From: Desulfuromonadales bacterium | Lineage (GTDB): Bacteria > Desulfobacterota > Desulfuromonadia > Desulfuromonadales > UBA2294 | Assembly (NCBI GenBank): GCA_030591795.1 | Contig: JAUVAJ010000003.1 | Span: 1-19,508, forward strand | DNA: 19,508 nucleotides | Direction of reading: 5' to 3' | Part shown: in pieces, positions 6,734-14,117 of the stretch | Numbering within the stretch: the stretch's first letter is position 1 | How the letters are laid out: each line of letters begins with the position of its first letter | Made by a program: the position numbers and the translations under genes | Notes under the pieces: model-generated | Database searches by the model: none | Seen by the model: the letters and a program-made list of their open reading frames with translations, nothing else | Told to the model about the DNA's origin: nothing

Positions 6734-7503
6734 ATTTCCTCACCTGTCCGGAAACGCCAGATTGTGTCCCGGCGGTAATCCCACCAGCTGCCATCAACTT
6801 TTGAATCGAGGGTTTTACCGACAATCACCAGAGTCAACGCCGGACGTTTATCTGGAGTATCAAGATTAAAGAAATCCCGACCACCGACCTGCTCAACAAT
6901 AGAATCGAGGGTCCCGGAAACCACTTCCTCATCAGGAAGGCAAAGCCGGTGTAGTAGCGCAATCGGCACATCCTCGCCATAACCGGCTCTTAAATCATCG
7001 ACCAGCTGCTCCAGAGGCAGGTTGTTCATATAGATCAGTAAGGTTGCGCCGGGCGCTGCCAGCTTGCGGATAGAGATGGCGTCATCATCACCGAGAGTCC
7101 GAGGAGAAGCAATTATGGCCCGGCTACAGACGCCCGGCAGATCAAATGTCTTCTTCAGATTGGCCGAAGCGGCATTAGCCGTACCGACTCCGGGAATAAC
7201 TTCAGCAACAGCAGAGAAGTGATCGATCAACGCCTGAAAAGGTGAATAGAAGGTAAGGTCGCCCGGGATCAGAAAAGCGACACTGCCAGACTTAAGCTGT
7301 TCATTAACCTGATCGATCAACTCAGCAAAATAGTAAGCAAACGGAATACGAACTTCTTTGCCCTGCAGCAATTCGGCAAAAATATGATCATACGGCTCAG
7401 CGACGTAAACCAGGTTACATTCTTCCAAAGCACAGCAGGCGCGCAGTGTTAAAAGATCTGCGGCACCTGGTCCGGCACCGATAAAATAGACGCGCCCGTT
7501 CAT
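6730..7503 (-). CDS. CobM-like tetrapyrrole methylase family protein
   Basis: A 257-residue SAM-dependent methyltransferase of the corrin/porphyrin methylase superfamily, closest to precorrin-4 C11-methyltransferase (CobM/CbiF). Seen: VYFIGAGPG (5-13), GDLTFYSPF (81-89) in place of the usual GDPSLYG, EVIPGVGTANAASANL (101-116), GATLLIYM (152-159), and the CobM-type stretch PDEEVVSGTLDSI (190-202) before ALTLVIVGKTL. The missing Pro in the GDP motif and the non-standard segment around 123-145 mark it as divergent. No other cobalamin gene is nearby. Start and stop overlap both neighbours by ATGA (7500-7503 and 6730-6733), so it is made together with TlyA and the U32 protein. A role in B12 synthesis is the default; another methylation target is possible because RsmI, an rRNA methylase, shares this fold. 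Confidence 0.8.
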   Translation of the reverse strand: MNGRVYFIGAGPGAADLLTLRACCALEECNLVYVAEPYDHIFAELLQGKEVRIPFAYYFAELIDQVNEQLKSGSVAFLIPGDLTFYSPFQALIDHFSAVAEVIPGVGTANAASANLKKTFDLPGVCSRAIIASPRTLGDDDAISIRKLAAPGATLLIYMNNLPLEQLVDDLRAGYGEDVPIALLHRLCLPDEEVVSGTLDSIVEQVGGRDFFNLDTPDKRPALTLVIVGKTLDSKVDGSWWDYRRDTIWRFRTGEEI

Positions 7504-8240
7504 ACAGCGACCCGCTGCAGAGCAATCAAAAATTCACGATTACCCTTCGGTCCGAGAAGTGGACTATCCGTCAAACCTATTACCTCACAGCCTGATGTGA
7601 CGGCAAACTGACGAATTCGCGCGATGACCTGCTCGTGCTTCGCCTGATCCCGCACAACCCCACCCTTACCGACCTCGCCGCGCCCGACTTCAAACTGTGG
7701 CTTGATCAAAGCAATAATCTGGGCGTCAGCGGCAAGTAATTGCAGAGTCGGCGGCAGCACCTTTTCCAGTGAAATAAATGAGGCATCAATCACAGCTAAT
7801 CCTGGTTTTTCAGGAATAGACGCCGCATCAACATGACGAATATTGGTACGTTCCAGATTGACCACCCGATCATCGCTGCGCAGTTTCCAATCGAGTTGGC
7901 CGTAGCCAACATCAACTGCGTATACCCTGGCGGCACCGTGTTGTAGGAGACAATCGGTAAAACCGCCAGTGGAGGCCCCAACATCGAGGGCGATCACACC
8001 ATCAACCAGAATGGGGAAGGCAGCTAAAGCTTTTTCCAACTTCAAACCACCACGCGAAACATAAGGAATATCATTTTTTTTAAGACGGATTTCGGCATCG
8101 ATAAAAATTCGAGTACCGGCCTTGTCTACCACGTTATCCGCAACCAGCACCTGGCCGGCGAGAATCAATGCACGAGCGCGCTCACGGGAGGCGACAAGAC
8201 CACGTTCTACCAGAATTTTATCTATCCGTTCTTTGGCCAC
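7500..8240 (-). CDS. tlyA: TlyA family rRNA 2'-O-methyltransferase / hemolysin-like
   Basis: A 246-residue TlyA protein. In mycobacteria TlyA methylates ribose 2'-O of 16S C1409 and 23S C1920, affecting capreomycin sensitivity; many bacteria carry a homologue. Residues 4-50 form an S4 RNA-binding domain (RIDKILVERGLVASRERARALI, then an AGQVLV strand). The FtsJ-type Rossmann domain begins SRGGLKLEKAL with Lys67, then SAM motif ALDVGASTGGFTD (84-96), Asp152 in IDASFISL, Lys180 in IKPQFE and Glu237 near GPKGNREFL, consistent with the K-D-K-E tetrad. The start codon is GTG, with AGGA seven bases upstream; this site is partly covered by a hairpin at 8250-8282. The stop overlaps the next start as ATGA. 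Confidence 0.93.
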   Translation of the reverse strand: MAKERIDKILVERGLVASRERARALILAGQVLVADNVVDKAGTRIFIDAEIRLKKNDIPYVSRGGLKLEKALAAFPILVDGVIALDVGASTGGFTDCLLQHGAARVYAVDVGYGQLDWKLRSDDRVVNLERTNIRHVDAASIPEKPGLAVIDASFISLEKVLPPTLQLLAADAQIIALIKPQFEVGRGEVGKGGVVRDQAKHEQVIARIRQFAVTSGCEVIGLTDSPLLGPKGNREFLIALQRVAV

Positions 8241-8249
8241 GGGACTTTC

Positions 8250-8282
8250 CTGACTGAGGGAAACAGAGCTGTTTATAGTCAG
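8250..8282 (-). promoter_or_regulatory. Two-tier hairpin at the tlyA ribosome binding site
   Basis: CTGACT (8250-8255) pairs with AGTCAG (8277-8282), and inside it AAACAG (8261-8266) pairs with CTGTTT (8269-8274). The lower stem shares two bases with the AGGA (8248-8251) that serves the GTG start of tlyA. No U-run follows, so this looks more like a 5' leader element or weak inter-operon hairpin than an intrinsic terminator. It fills most of the 84-base gap after the upstream ligase gene. Confidence 0.35.
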
Positions 8283-8324
8283 AACAGATTAACATACAGC
8301 AGAAAAAATAGAGGTGAAATTCGT

Positions 8325-9884
8325 TCAGAGGGATGAAACAAATTCGATATTGGCCGGCACTTTGTAATGGGCAATTTTCCCACTACAAAAAGCACGTAAT
8401 GTTGCAGGATCAACCGTCTCTCCGGCAACGGCAACAACCTTGGCCGCAACAATCTCACCCAGAGCACGATCGGCGATGCCGTAAACCTGTACCTGTTTAA
8501 CAGCTTGATGCTGCAGCAGACAGTTCTCAATTTCTATCGGATAAATATTTTGTCCACCACGGATAATCATATTACGCAGGCGACCGGTAATTCGATAATA
8601 ACCGGTGGAATCAACGCATGCCAGATCCCCGGTATGCAACCACCCTTCGCTGTCTATCGACCGGGAAGTCTCTTCCGGCATTTTATAGTAACCGAGCATC
8701 AGCATGCTGCTACGTGAGCACAGCTCGCCCTCTTCGCCAGTTGAAGCTTCACTGCTGGTAACCGGGTCGACAATCTTGACTTCGACACCCGACAACGGCT
8801 TGCCGACAGTCGCTACCCGTTTCTCTGGCGGCTCATCAACCGGAGTTTGGGTGATCAATGGTCCGGATTCGGTCTGTCCGTAAGCGATCGTGATCTCGCC
8901 AGCATGCATCTTGGTGATTACATCGGTCATTAATTCTACCGGGCAAGGTGCACCGGCCATAATCCCGGTGCGTAATGTAGAGAGATCGTAACGAGCAAAC
9001 TCCTCCGACTCCAGCTGAGCCAGAAACATCGCTGGTACGCCGTGCATAGCGGTACACTGCTCATCAGAGACAGCCTTCAACGCTGCTTCCGGCGTAAACC
9101 GTTCCAGCACAACCAGCGTCGCTGCATGGGTCAGACAAAGCATCAGTCCGAGCGAACAAGCGAAAGCGTGAAAAAATGGCAACGGCAAGCAGAGACAATC
9201 ACTGTTGCTGAAACCGAGATTGGCTCCGGCTATGACGCCATTTTCCAGAATTGCCGACTGACTGAGCATTACCCCCTTCGGCGTGCCGAAGGCTGCTGAG
9301 GTGTATTGGATATTGACCAGATCAGCCAACGAAACATTACTTGCGAGCGCATTAATCTGCTCCGAACTCACAATGTTGCCCGTTTCAACGAATTTATCAA
9401 AACTGATAAAACCTGGAGCTGCGGTACCGAACAAAACCAATGACTGTAGCTTGGGAAACTCAGCTGAAGCAGCAGGCTGACCTGGCGAACTAAAATAAGG
9501 CAACAGTTCCTGCATGATCCCGATGTATTCATCTGACTTGAAGCCGGGCGCCATGAACAGAAATTCGGCATCAGAATGAGCCAATTGCAGTTTCATCTCC
9601 GGGGCTTGTAGAGAAGTGTCGAAGCTGATGACCACCGCGCCAATTCGGGCCGCGGCCAAAAACGTCAGCACCCACTCAGCACGATTCGGCGACCAGAGAG
9701 CAATATGCATCCCCGGCTTTATAGCTGAGGAAACCATACCACAGGCAACGCGATCAACCTCCTGATCTAGTTGCTGCCAGGTATAGCGACAGACGCCAGG
9801 AAAGATCAGTGCATCCTGCTCAGGGAACAAACGAGCATTATGAGCTAATTGGGCGCCGATTGTTTTCAGTTTTAATTTACTCAA
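8325..9884 (-). CDS. Acyl-CoA ligase (ANL family), C-terminally short
   Basis: A 519-residue AMP-binding (acyl-CoA synthetase/luciferase) protein. Clear core motifs: YGQTE (335-339, A5), GWLHTGD (414-420, A7), RITGRLRNMIIRGGQNIYPIE (A8, about 431-451) and GKIAHYKVP (502-510). Two features are odd. The A3 phosphate loop reads YTSAAFGTPKG (194-204) instead of TSG(T/S)(T/S)GxPKG. The protein stops at IEFVSSL, exactly where relatives continue into the A10 motif PxTxxGK that supplies the adenylation lysine; none of the three downstream frames restores it. Start is TTG with GAGG five bases upstream. It begins 21 bases after livF, so it closes the liv operon. It could be a reduced ligase, a thioesterification-only enzyme, or decaying; substrate unknown. 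Confidence 0.85.
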   Translation of the reverse strand: MSKLKLKTIGAQLAHNARLFPEQDALIFPGVCRYTWQQLDQEVDRVACGMVSSAIKPGMHIALWSPNRAEWVLTFLAAARIGAVVISFDTSLQAPEMKLQLAHSDAEFLFMAPGFKSDEYIGIMQELLPYFSSPGQPAASAEFPKLQSLVLFGTAAPGFISFDKFVETGNIVSSEQINALASNVSLADLVNIQYTSAAFGTPKGVMLSQSAILENGVIAGANLGFSNSDCLCLPLPFFHAFACSLGLMLCLTHAATLVVLERFTPEAALKAVSDEQCTAMHGVPAMFLAQLESEEFARYDLSTLRTGIMAGAPCPVELMTDVITKMHAGEITIAYGQTESGPLITQTPVDEPPEKRVATVGKPLSGVEVKIVDPVTSSEASTGEEGELCSRSSMLMLGYYKMPEETSRSIDSEGWLHTGDLACVDSTGYYRITGRLRNMIIRGGQNIYPIEIENCLLQHQAVKQVQVYGIADRALGEIVAAKVVAVAGETVDPATLRAFCSGKIAHYKVPANIEFVSSL

Positions 9885-9905
9885 TACAACCTCATAAAAC
9901 CAGAA

Positions 9906-10724
9906 TCACATCCAGCGCTTGCGCCGTTTATATGATTTTATATTCTTGAACGTCCGACGCTCGCCACCACCACCCAGATAAAATTGTTTAATGTCTTCGT
10001 TGTTCAACAACTCTTCACGGGTGCCATCCATAACAATTTTTCCCGACTCCATTATGTAGCCATAATCAGCACAACGCAGAGCCATATTGGCATTCTGCTC
10101 AACCAGAAGCATGGTGATCCCCTGCTCCCGGTTAATTGTTTTGATAATCTCAAAAACTTCCTGCACCAGTAACGGCGACAACCCCATGGAAGGCTCGTCA
10201 AGCAGGATCATCTTTGGCTTAGCCATCATCGCCCGACCGATTGCCAGCATCTGTTGCTCGCCGCCGGACAGATAACCTGCCATGCCAGTACGTTCTTTAA
10301 GTCGCGGAAAATAGCTGAAGACCTTTTCGATATCATCCGAAAGGTTGCGCTCCTTGCGGGTATAACCGCCAAGGCGTAAATTTTCAATAACCGTCATATC
10401 CTCAATAATGCGCCGACCTTCCATGACCTGAAAGATCCCCTTGCGGACAATCTTTTCCGGTTCGTGGTTGGCGATCTGCTCACCATTGAATTCAATTGAA
10501 CCACGCGTTACCCGACCGTCTTCTGAGCGCAATAGTCCGGAAATTGCTTTAAGGGTCGTCGATTTACCCGCACCATTCGGACCGAGAAGCGTGACAATCT
10601 GCCCTTTAGGCACCGTTAAGCTGATACCACGCAAAACGAGAATAACTTCGTCGTAAACAACTTCGATATTGTTGACAGTCAGCAACGCCTCACTGACAGC
10701 CGGTTTTCCTGCAGTTTCAGTCAT
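9906..10724 (-). CDS. livF: Branched-chain amino acid ABC transporter ATPase LivF
   Basis: A 272-residue ABC ATPase of the LivF type, cytoplasmic, driving the LivH/LivM permeases. Walker A GPNGAGKS (48-55), Q-loop FQVMEGRR near 98-105, signature LSGGEQQ (152-158), Walker B MILLDEP (172-178) and the LivF-typical VEQN (208-211) where other ATPases carry the switch His. The C-terminus continues past the usual FYLG with a basic tail (FKNIKSYKRRKRWM), which I associate with deltaproteobacterial LivF forms. ATG at 10724 has only a weak upstream purine run. It is separated from livK by 74 bases holding a strong hairpin, and from the next ligase gene by 21. Confidence 0.93.
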   Translation of the reverse strand: MTETAGKPAVSEALLTVNNIEVVYDEVILVLRGISLTVPKGQIVTLLGPNGAGKSTTLKAISGLLRSEDGRVTRGSIEFNGEQIANHEPEKIVRKGIFQVMEGRRIIEDMTVIENLRLGGYTRKERNLSDDIEKVFSYFPRLKERTGMAGYLSGGEQQMLAIGRAMMAKPKMILLDEPSMGLSPLLVQEVFEIIKTINREQGITMLLVEQNANMALRCADYGYIMESGKIVMDGTREELLNNEDIKQFYLGGGGERRTFKNIKSYKRRKRWM

Positions 10725-10759
10725 AAATGTTTCAATCCAGAGATTACGTTGTGGTACTA

Positions 10760-10790
10760 CCGGAGACGGCCTTTTGCAGACCGTCTCCGG
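10760..10790 (-). terminator. Strong hairpin between livK and livF
   Basis: CCGGAGACGG (10760-10769) and CCGTCTCCGG (10781-10790) form a perfect GC-rich 10-bp stem with an 11-base loop, beginning nine bases after the livK stop codon in the direction of transcription. There is no U-run on the distal side, so it is more likely a processing or 3'-end-protecting hairpin that sets a high binding-protein to transporter ratio than a full terminator. Confidence 0.6.
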
Positions 10791-10798
10791 AGATCAAT

Positions 10799-12046
10799 CT
10801 ACCAGCCTAACCACTCATCGCGACGTGGGACTTCTACTGTTGCCTGCTTCTCCATCTTGAAATCACCCTTGTTGAACAGACTCTTATAAACCGAAACCAG
10901 AGTTGTTCCACGATGATCTTCTGCAGTCCAGGTCGACGGCAGACAGATGCCATCCAGCCCGGCCGGAACATAAGACTTCATCATTTCCATTTCAGCCTTG
11001 ATGGTGGTGCCGTTAAGCTCACCTTTTTTGTCGGCGATCTTCATGGCATCAACCATAAACATGGTTGAACAGACACCACGCACATAGTGCAGCGCGCGAT
11101 ACTCGTCGGCACTCTTGGCCGAAGTAGCAGAGATACCCTTCATCACGGTATTGTCGCTGGAGCCAGCGTTCCATGGTGCAGCACCGACAACCCAGGCAAC
11201 ACCGTCACCAGACTCTTTAGCGGCTTTTATACCGTTTTCGTCCCAACCCCAGACATTTGCCAGAAATTGCACGTCGACGCCGACAGTTTTGCATGATTTA
11301 ATCAATGAAATATTCGACCCGGAAGTGTTGCCGAGGTAAGCATAATCAGCACCGGAATCTTTCAAGGATAGGCACTGAGCCTTGGTGTCAGCCGGTTTCA
11401 TCGAATAAACGATTGGCTGCAGCACTTCAAAGCCGAGCTCCTTGGCATAAGCGCCACAAGCATCCTTCGGGGCATTCGGGTACGGATGGTTGTCACCCAT
11501 ATGCGTGAACTTGGGGGTTCCCTTGCTCCCTTTAGTCTTCCAGTCTTCCATAGCCCATTGCACCAGACCACGACAGCCGTCTGAGTATGACGGACCGTAG
11601 AAGAAATTGTACGGGGCCGACGACTTGGTCCGGGGAGACTTACCGGTCGGGTCGGTCAAGTGTCCGGAATATGACGCCGAAACATAAGCAACCTTGTCAC
11701 GGGCAATAAACTTGACCAAAGCTTCGGTGTCAGCAGTACCCCAGCCCTGAATCGCTACTGGTTTGAGGCCTGATTTCCATTTCTTGTAGGTTGCCACTGC
11801 CCGGTCAGCCTTGTACGAATAATCGACCGTTTCAAACTCGATCTGCTTTCCGTTAATACCGCCGTTCTGGTTCACGTAGTTGAGCGCGTCAAGAACCCCC
11901 TGGCCATAATGTGAACCGACCCCAGCGGTCGGCCCGGTAAAATCAGCCAGATGACCAACGGGAACTGTTGCCCCCCAAGCTGTACCAGCGATAAACAGCC
12001 CAAGTGAAAGCGAAACGATCATACTCTTCAGATACTTTTTAAACAT
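10799..12046 (-). CDS. livK: Periplasmic substrate-binding protein LivK type
   Basis: A 415-residue type 1 periplasmic binding protein for a HAAT (hydrophobic amino acid) ABC system. Residues 1-25 are a signal peptide ending AWG, cleaved before Ala26. The mature start TVPVGHLADFTGPTAGVG is the typical first strand and ligand loop; GVLDALNYVNQNGGINGKQIEFETVDY is also family-typical. The protein is longer than E. coli LivK (about 370), and the many Cys residues (at least five in the mature region) suit an anaerobe's periplasm or disulfides. The ligand cannot be read; amino acids, short-chain or aromatic acids are all used by this family. ATG at 12046 has the excellent site GAGGAGGT. A GC-rich hairpin follows its stop. 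Confidence 0.92.
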   Translation of the reverse strand: MFKKYLKSMIVSLSLGLFIAGTAWGATVPVGHLADFTGPTAGVGSHYGQGVLDALNYVNQNGGINGKQIEFETVDYSYKADRAVATYKKWKSGLKPVAIQGWGTADTEALVKFIARDKVAYVSASYSGHLTDPTGKSPRTKSSAPYNFFYGPSYSDGCRGLVQWAMEDWKTKGSKGTPKFTHMGDNHPYPNAPKDACGAYAKELGFEVLQPIVYSMKPADTKAQCLSLKDSGADYAYLGNTSGSNISLIKSCKTVGVDVQFLANVWGWDENGIKAAKESGDGVAWVVGAAPWNAGSSDNTVMKGISATSAKSADEYRALHYVRGVCSTMFMVDAMKIADKKGELNGTTIKAEMEMMKSYVPAGLDGICLPSTWTAEDHRGTTLVSVYKSLFNKGDFKMEKQATVEVPRRDEWLGW

Positions 12047-12091
12047 GATCTACCTCCTCTTTTTTTTGCAAACATGCATTGTTTACACAAC

Positions 12092-12106
12092 GGGAGACAT
12101 TCTCCC
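12092..12106 (-). promoter_or_regulatory. Small hairpin in the livM-livK gap
   Basis: GGGAGA-CAT-TCTCCC forms a six-base-pair stem in the 93-base gap between the livM stop and the livK ribosome binding site. It could act as an mRNA processing or stability element at the 5' side of the livK message. No promoter-like pair is convincing next to it. Confidence 0.3.
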
Positions 12107-12139
12107 TTATAATCAGCATCTAACACAATAGATGCGTAT

Positions 12140-13204
12140 TCAGAAAGAGAACGGGTATAACTTCCAGTAAGCCTTGATCCGTTGCCAGCGATGGGCGAGA
12201 CCATCAGGTTCAAAAATCAAAAACAGCACTATCGCCAGACCAATTGCCATCTCTTTTATATAAGCCAGAGATTGAATAAAACCGGGCATATAATTACTAG
12301 CCAACTGCACACCAAATTCCATAAACTCTGGAAGCAGAACCATAAAAACTACGCCCATTAGTGTCCCTGAAATGGAGCCAAGGCCACCGATAATGATCAT
12401 GGCCAGAAATTGAATCGACAACACAATAGTGAAACCTTCAACCGAGACAAAACCGAGATAATGCGCAAACAGAGCGCCGCCGATACCGGCATATAAAGCT
12501 GACAAGCCGAATGACATAACCCGATACCAGGTCAGGTTTATCCCCATGATCTCTGCCGACAAATAGTGGTCACGAACTGCCACTAAAGCACGTCCATCCC
12601 TGGAGCGAATCAAATTTGAGGTCAGCGTGTAAACAACAAGGACATAGAAGAAAACGACATAAAAATATGATTGATCGGTGTCAAAAGCATAACCGAACAA
12701 GGTGAAATATTCAGCCATGGCACCGGCAGAACCGCCGGTGAACCAGTTGGCCCGGGCAAAGAAATCCTCAAGGATGAATTGTGATGCCAATGTGGCAATC
12801 GCCAGATAAAGGCCTTTAATGCGCCCGGCCGGAATACCGACCAGGATGCCGACTAGCATGGTCATGGCACCAGCCACAGGGATCGAGAAAAACACCGGCA
12901 GGCCGATCGAGTTATTCAGCCAGGCTGAAGCAAAAGCACCAAAACCGAAAAATGCCGCATGTCCCAGGGATATCTGGCCAGTAAACCCGACGACGAGGTT
13001 AAGGCCGAGGGCAGCGATCCCGTAATAGCCGACCTGAATCATCAGGTTCAATATATAAGGGTTGGCCACAAATGGTATGCAAAGCATCAACACAATAACA
13101 GTCAGTGCCACGTAACGCGTAAACGGCGTGGCAAAGATCGTCATGTCTGACGAATAATTGGTGCGGAAATCACCGCATGGACGTAGAGATTTTCCGAAAG
13201 CCAT
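12140..13204 (-). CDS. livM: Branched-chain amino acid ABC permease LivM
   Basis: A 354-residue integral membrane permease. The conserved LivM segment NLVVGFTGQISLGHAAFFGFGAFASAW lies at about residues 69-94, and GMxL-type coupling sequence is seen as IRSRDGRALVAVRDHYLSAEIMGINLTWYRVMSFGLSALYAGIGGALFAH near 200-249. I count roughly nine to ten hydrophobic spans. The first 20 residues (MAFGKSLRPCGDFRTNYSSD) are polar, and an internal Met21 could be an alternative start, but the ATG at 13204 sits four bases after the livH stop with AGAGG upstream, so the long form is preferred. Pairs with LivH to form the channel. Confidence 0.92.
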   Translation of the reverse strand: MAFGKSLRPCGDFRTNYSSDMTIFATPFTRYVALTVIVLMLCIPFVANPYILNLMIQVGYYGIAALGLNLVVGFTGQISLGHAAFFGFGAFASAWLNNSIGLPVFFSIPVAGAMTMLVGILVGIPAGRIKGLYLAIATLASQFILEDFFARANWFTGGSAGAMAEYFTLFGYAFDTDQSYFYVVFFYVLVVYTLTSNLIRSRDGRALVAVRDHYLSAEIMGINLTWYRVMSFGLSALYAGIGGALFAHYLGFVSVEGFTIVLSIQFLAMIIIGGLGSISGTLMGVVFMVLLPEFMEFGVQLASNYMPGFIQSLAYIKEMAIGLAIVLFLIFEPDGLAHRWQRIKAYWKLYPFSF

Positions 13205-13208
13205 AAAT

Positions 13209-14102
13209 CTAGATCCTCTCGATATCCTCGGTGCCGAACAAGCCGTATGGACGGATCATAAGAATAATGATCATGGCGTAGAACGGGGCGATTGTGTACA
13301 GATTGCCGATGTGTAACCACTGGCTGTCGCAAAATTCGGCCAGATTCTCCAGAACACCTATAAGCAGCCCACCAACAATCGCACCGACGATCGAATCGAG
13401 ACCACCGAGAATAACCACCGGAAAGACTTTGATCCCGAAAAACGAAAGTGCAGACGACACGCCGTTAACCATACCTATAACAATTCCGGCCAACGCAGAA
13501 ACAACAGCGGAGATAGCCCAGGATGCGGCAAATACAGCCTTGACCGAGATGCCGAGGCTCTGGGCGACCTGTTGATCAAAAGCGGTAGCCCGCATCGCCA
13601 GACCGGTTTTTGAATATTTGAAAAAATAATAGAAGGCAATCATGATCAGCAACGAGATGACCATACTCAAGATATATGGAGATTGGACCTGTAACCCCAT
13701 AATATTAAAACTCGACGTTTCAAATACTTCAGGGTAAACCTTGGTTTCATGGCCGAACAATAGCCCGATCAACGCCTGAAAAAACATCGACAGACCGATA
13801 GTCACCATGATAACCGAAATTATCGGTTCACCAATCAGCGGTCGCAACACTATTACTTGCAGGGCGATACCAAAAACAACCATAAACATCAGCGCTAAAG
13901 GAAAACCAAACCAGAAAGGAATTTCAAATTTCACCAGCAACCACCAACAGGTCCAGGCACCGATCAACAGAAACTCGCCCTGGGCAAAATTGACCACCCG
14001 GGTAGATTTATAAATCAACACGAAACACATTGCCACGACCCCGTACAAGGTACCGACAATAAGACCGTTGATAACTAATTGTATTAACAACTCTGTATTC
14101 AT
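13209..14102 (-). CDS. livH: Branched-chain amino acid ABC permease LivH
   Basis: A 297-residue permease of the LivH type. It opens LIQLVINGLIVGTLYGVVAMCFVLIYKSTRVVNFAQGEFLLIGAW, a hallmark of the family, with about eight further hydrophobic segments. The coupling region RATAFDQQVAQSLGISVKAVFAASWAISAVVSALAG (about 171-206) is well conserved. The end MIIILMIRPYGLFGTEDIERI is normal. ATG at 14102 lies 15 bases after the long ligase gene stop, with only a weak purine-rich ribosome site, suggesting translation dependent on the upstream gene. Confidence 0.93.
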   Translation of the reverse strand: MNTELLIQLVINGLIVGTLYGVVAMCFVLIYKSTRVVNFAQGEFLLIGAWTCWWLLVKFEIPFWFGFPLALMFMVVFGIALQVIVLRPLIGEPIISVIMVTIGLSMFFQALIGLLFGHETKVYPEVFETSSFNIMGLQVQSPYILSMVISLLIMIAFYYFFKYSKTGLAMRATAFDQQVAQSLGISVKAVFAASWAISAVVSALAGIVIGMVNGVSSALSFFGIKVFPVVILGGLDSIVGAIVGGLLIGVLENLAEFCDSQWLHIGNLYTIAPFYAMIIILMIRPYGLFGTEDIERI

Positions 14103-14117
14103 ATTTTTTTCACTTTT

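Noticed and set aside
8279..8330. Possible frameshift that would restore the end of the short ligase
   Set aside because: All three frames after the stop were read; none contains a PxTxxGK-like motif, so a simple frameshift does not explain the short end.
12068..12086. AAACA/TGTTT symmetry near the livK ribosome site
   Set aside because: Imperfect, AT-rich and short; not distinguishable from chance.
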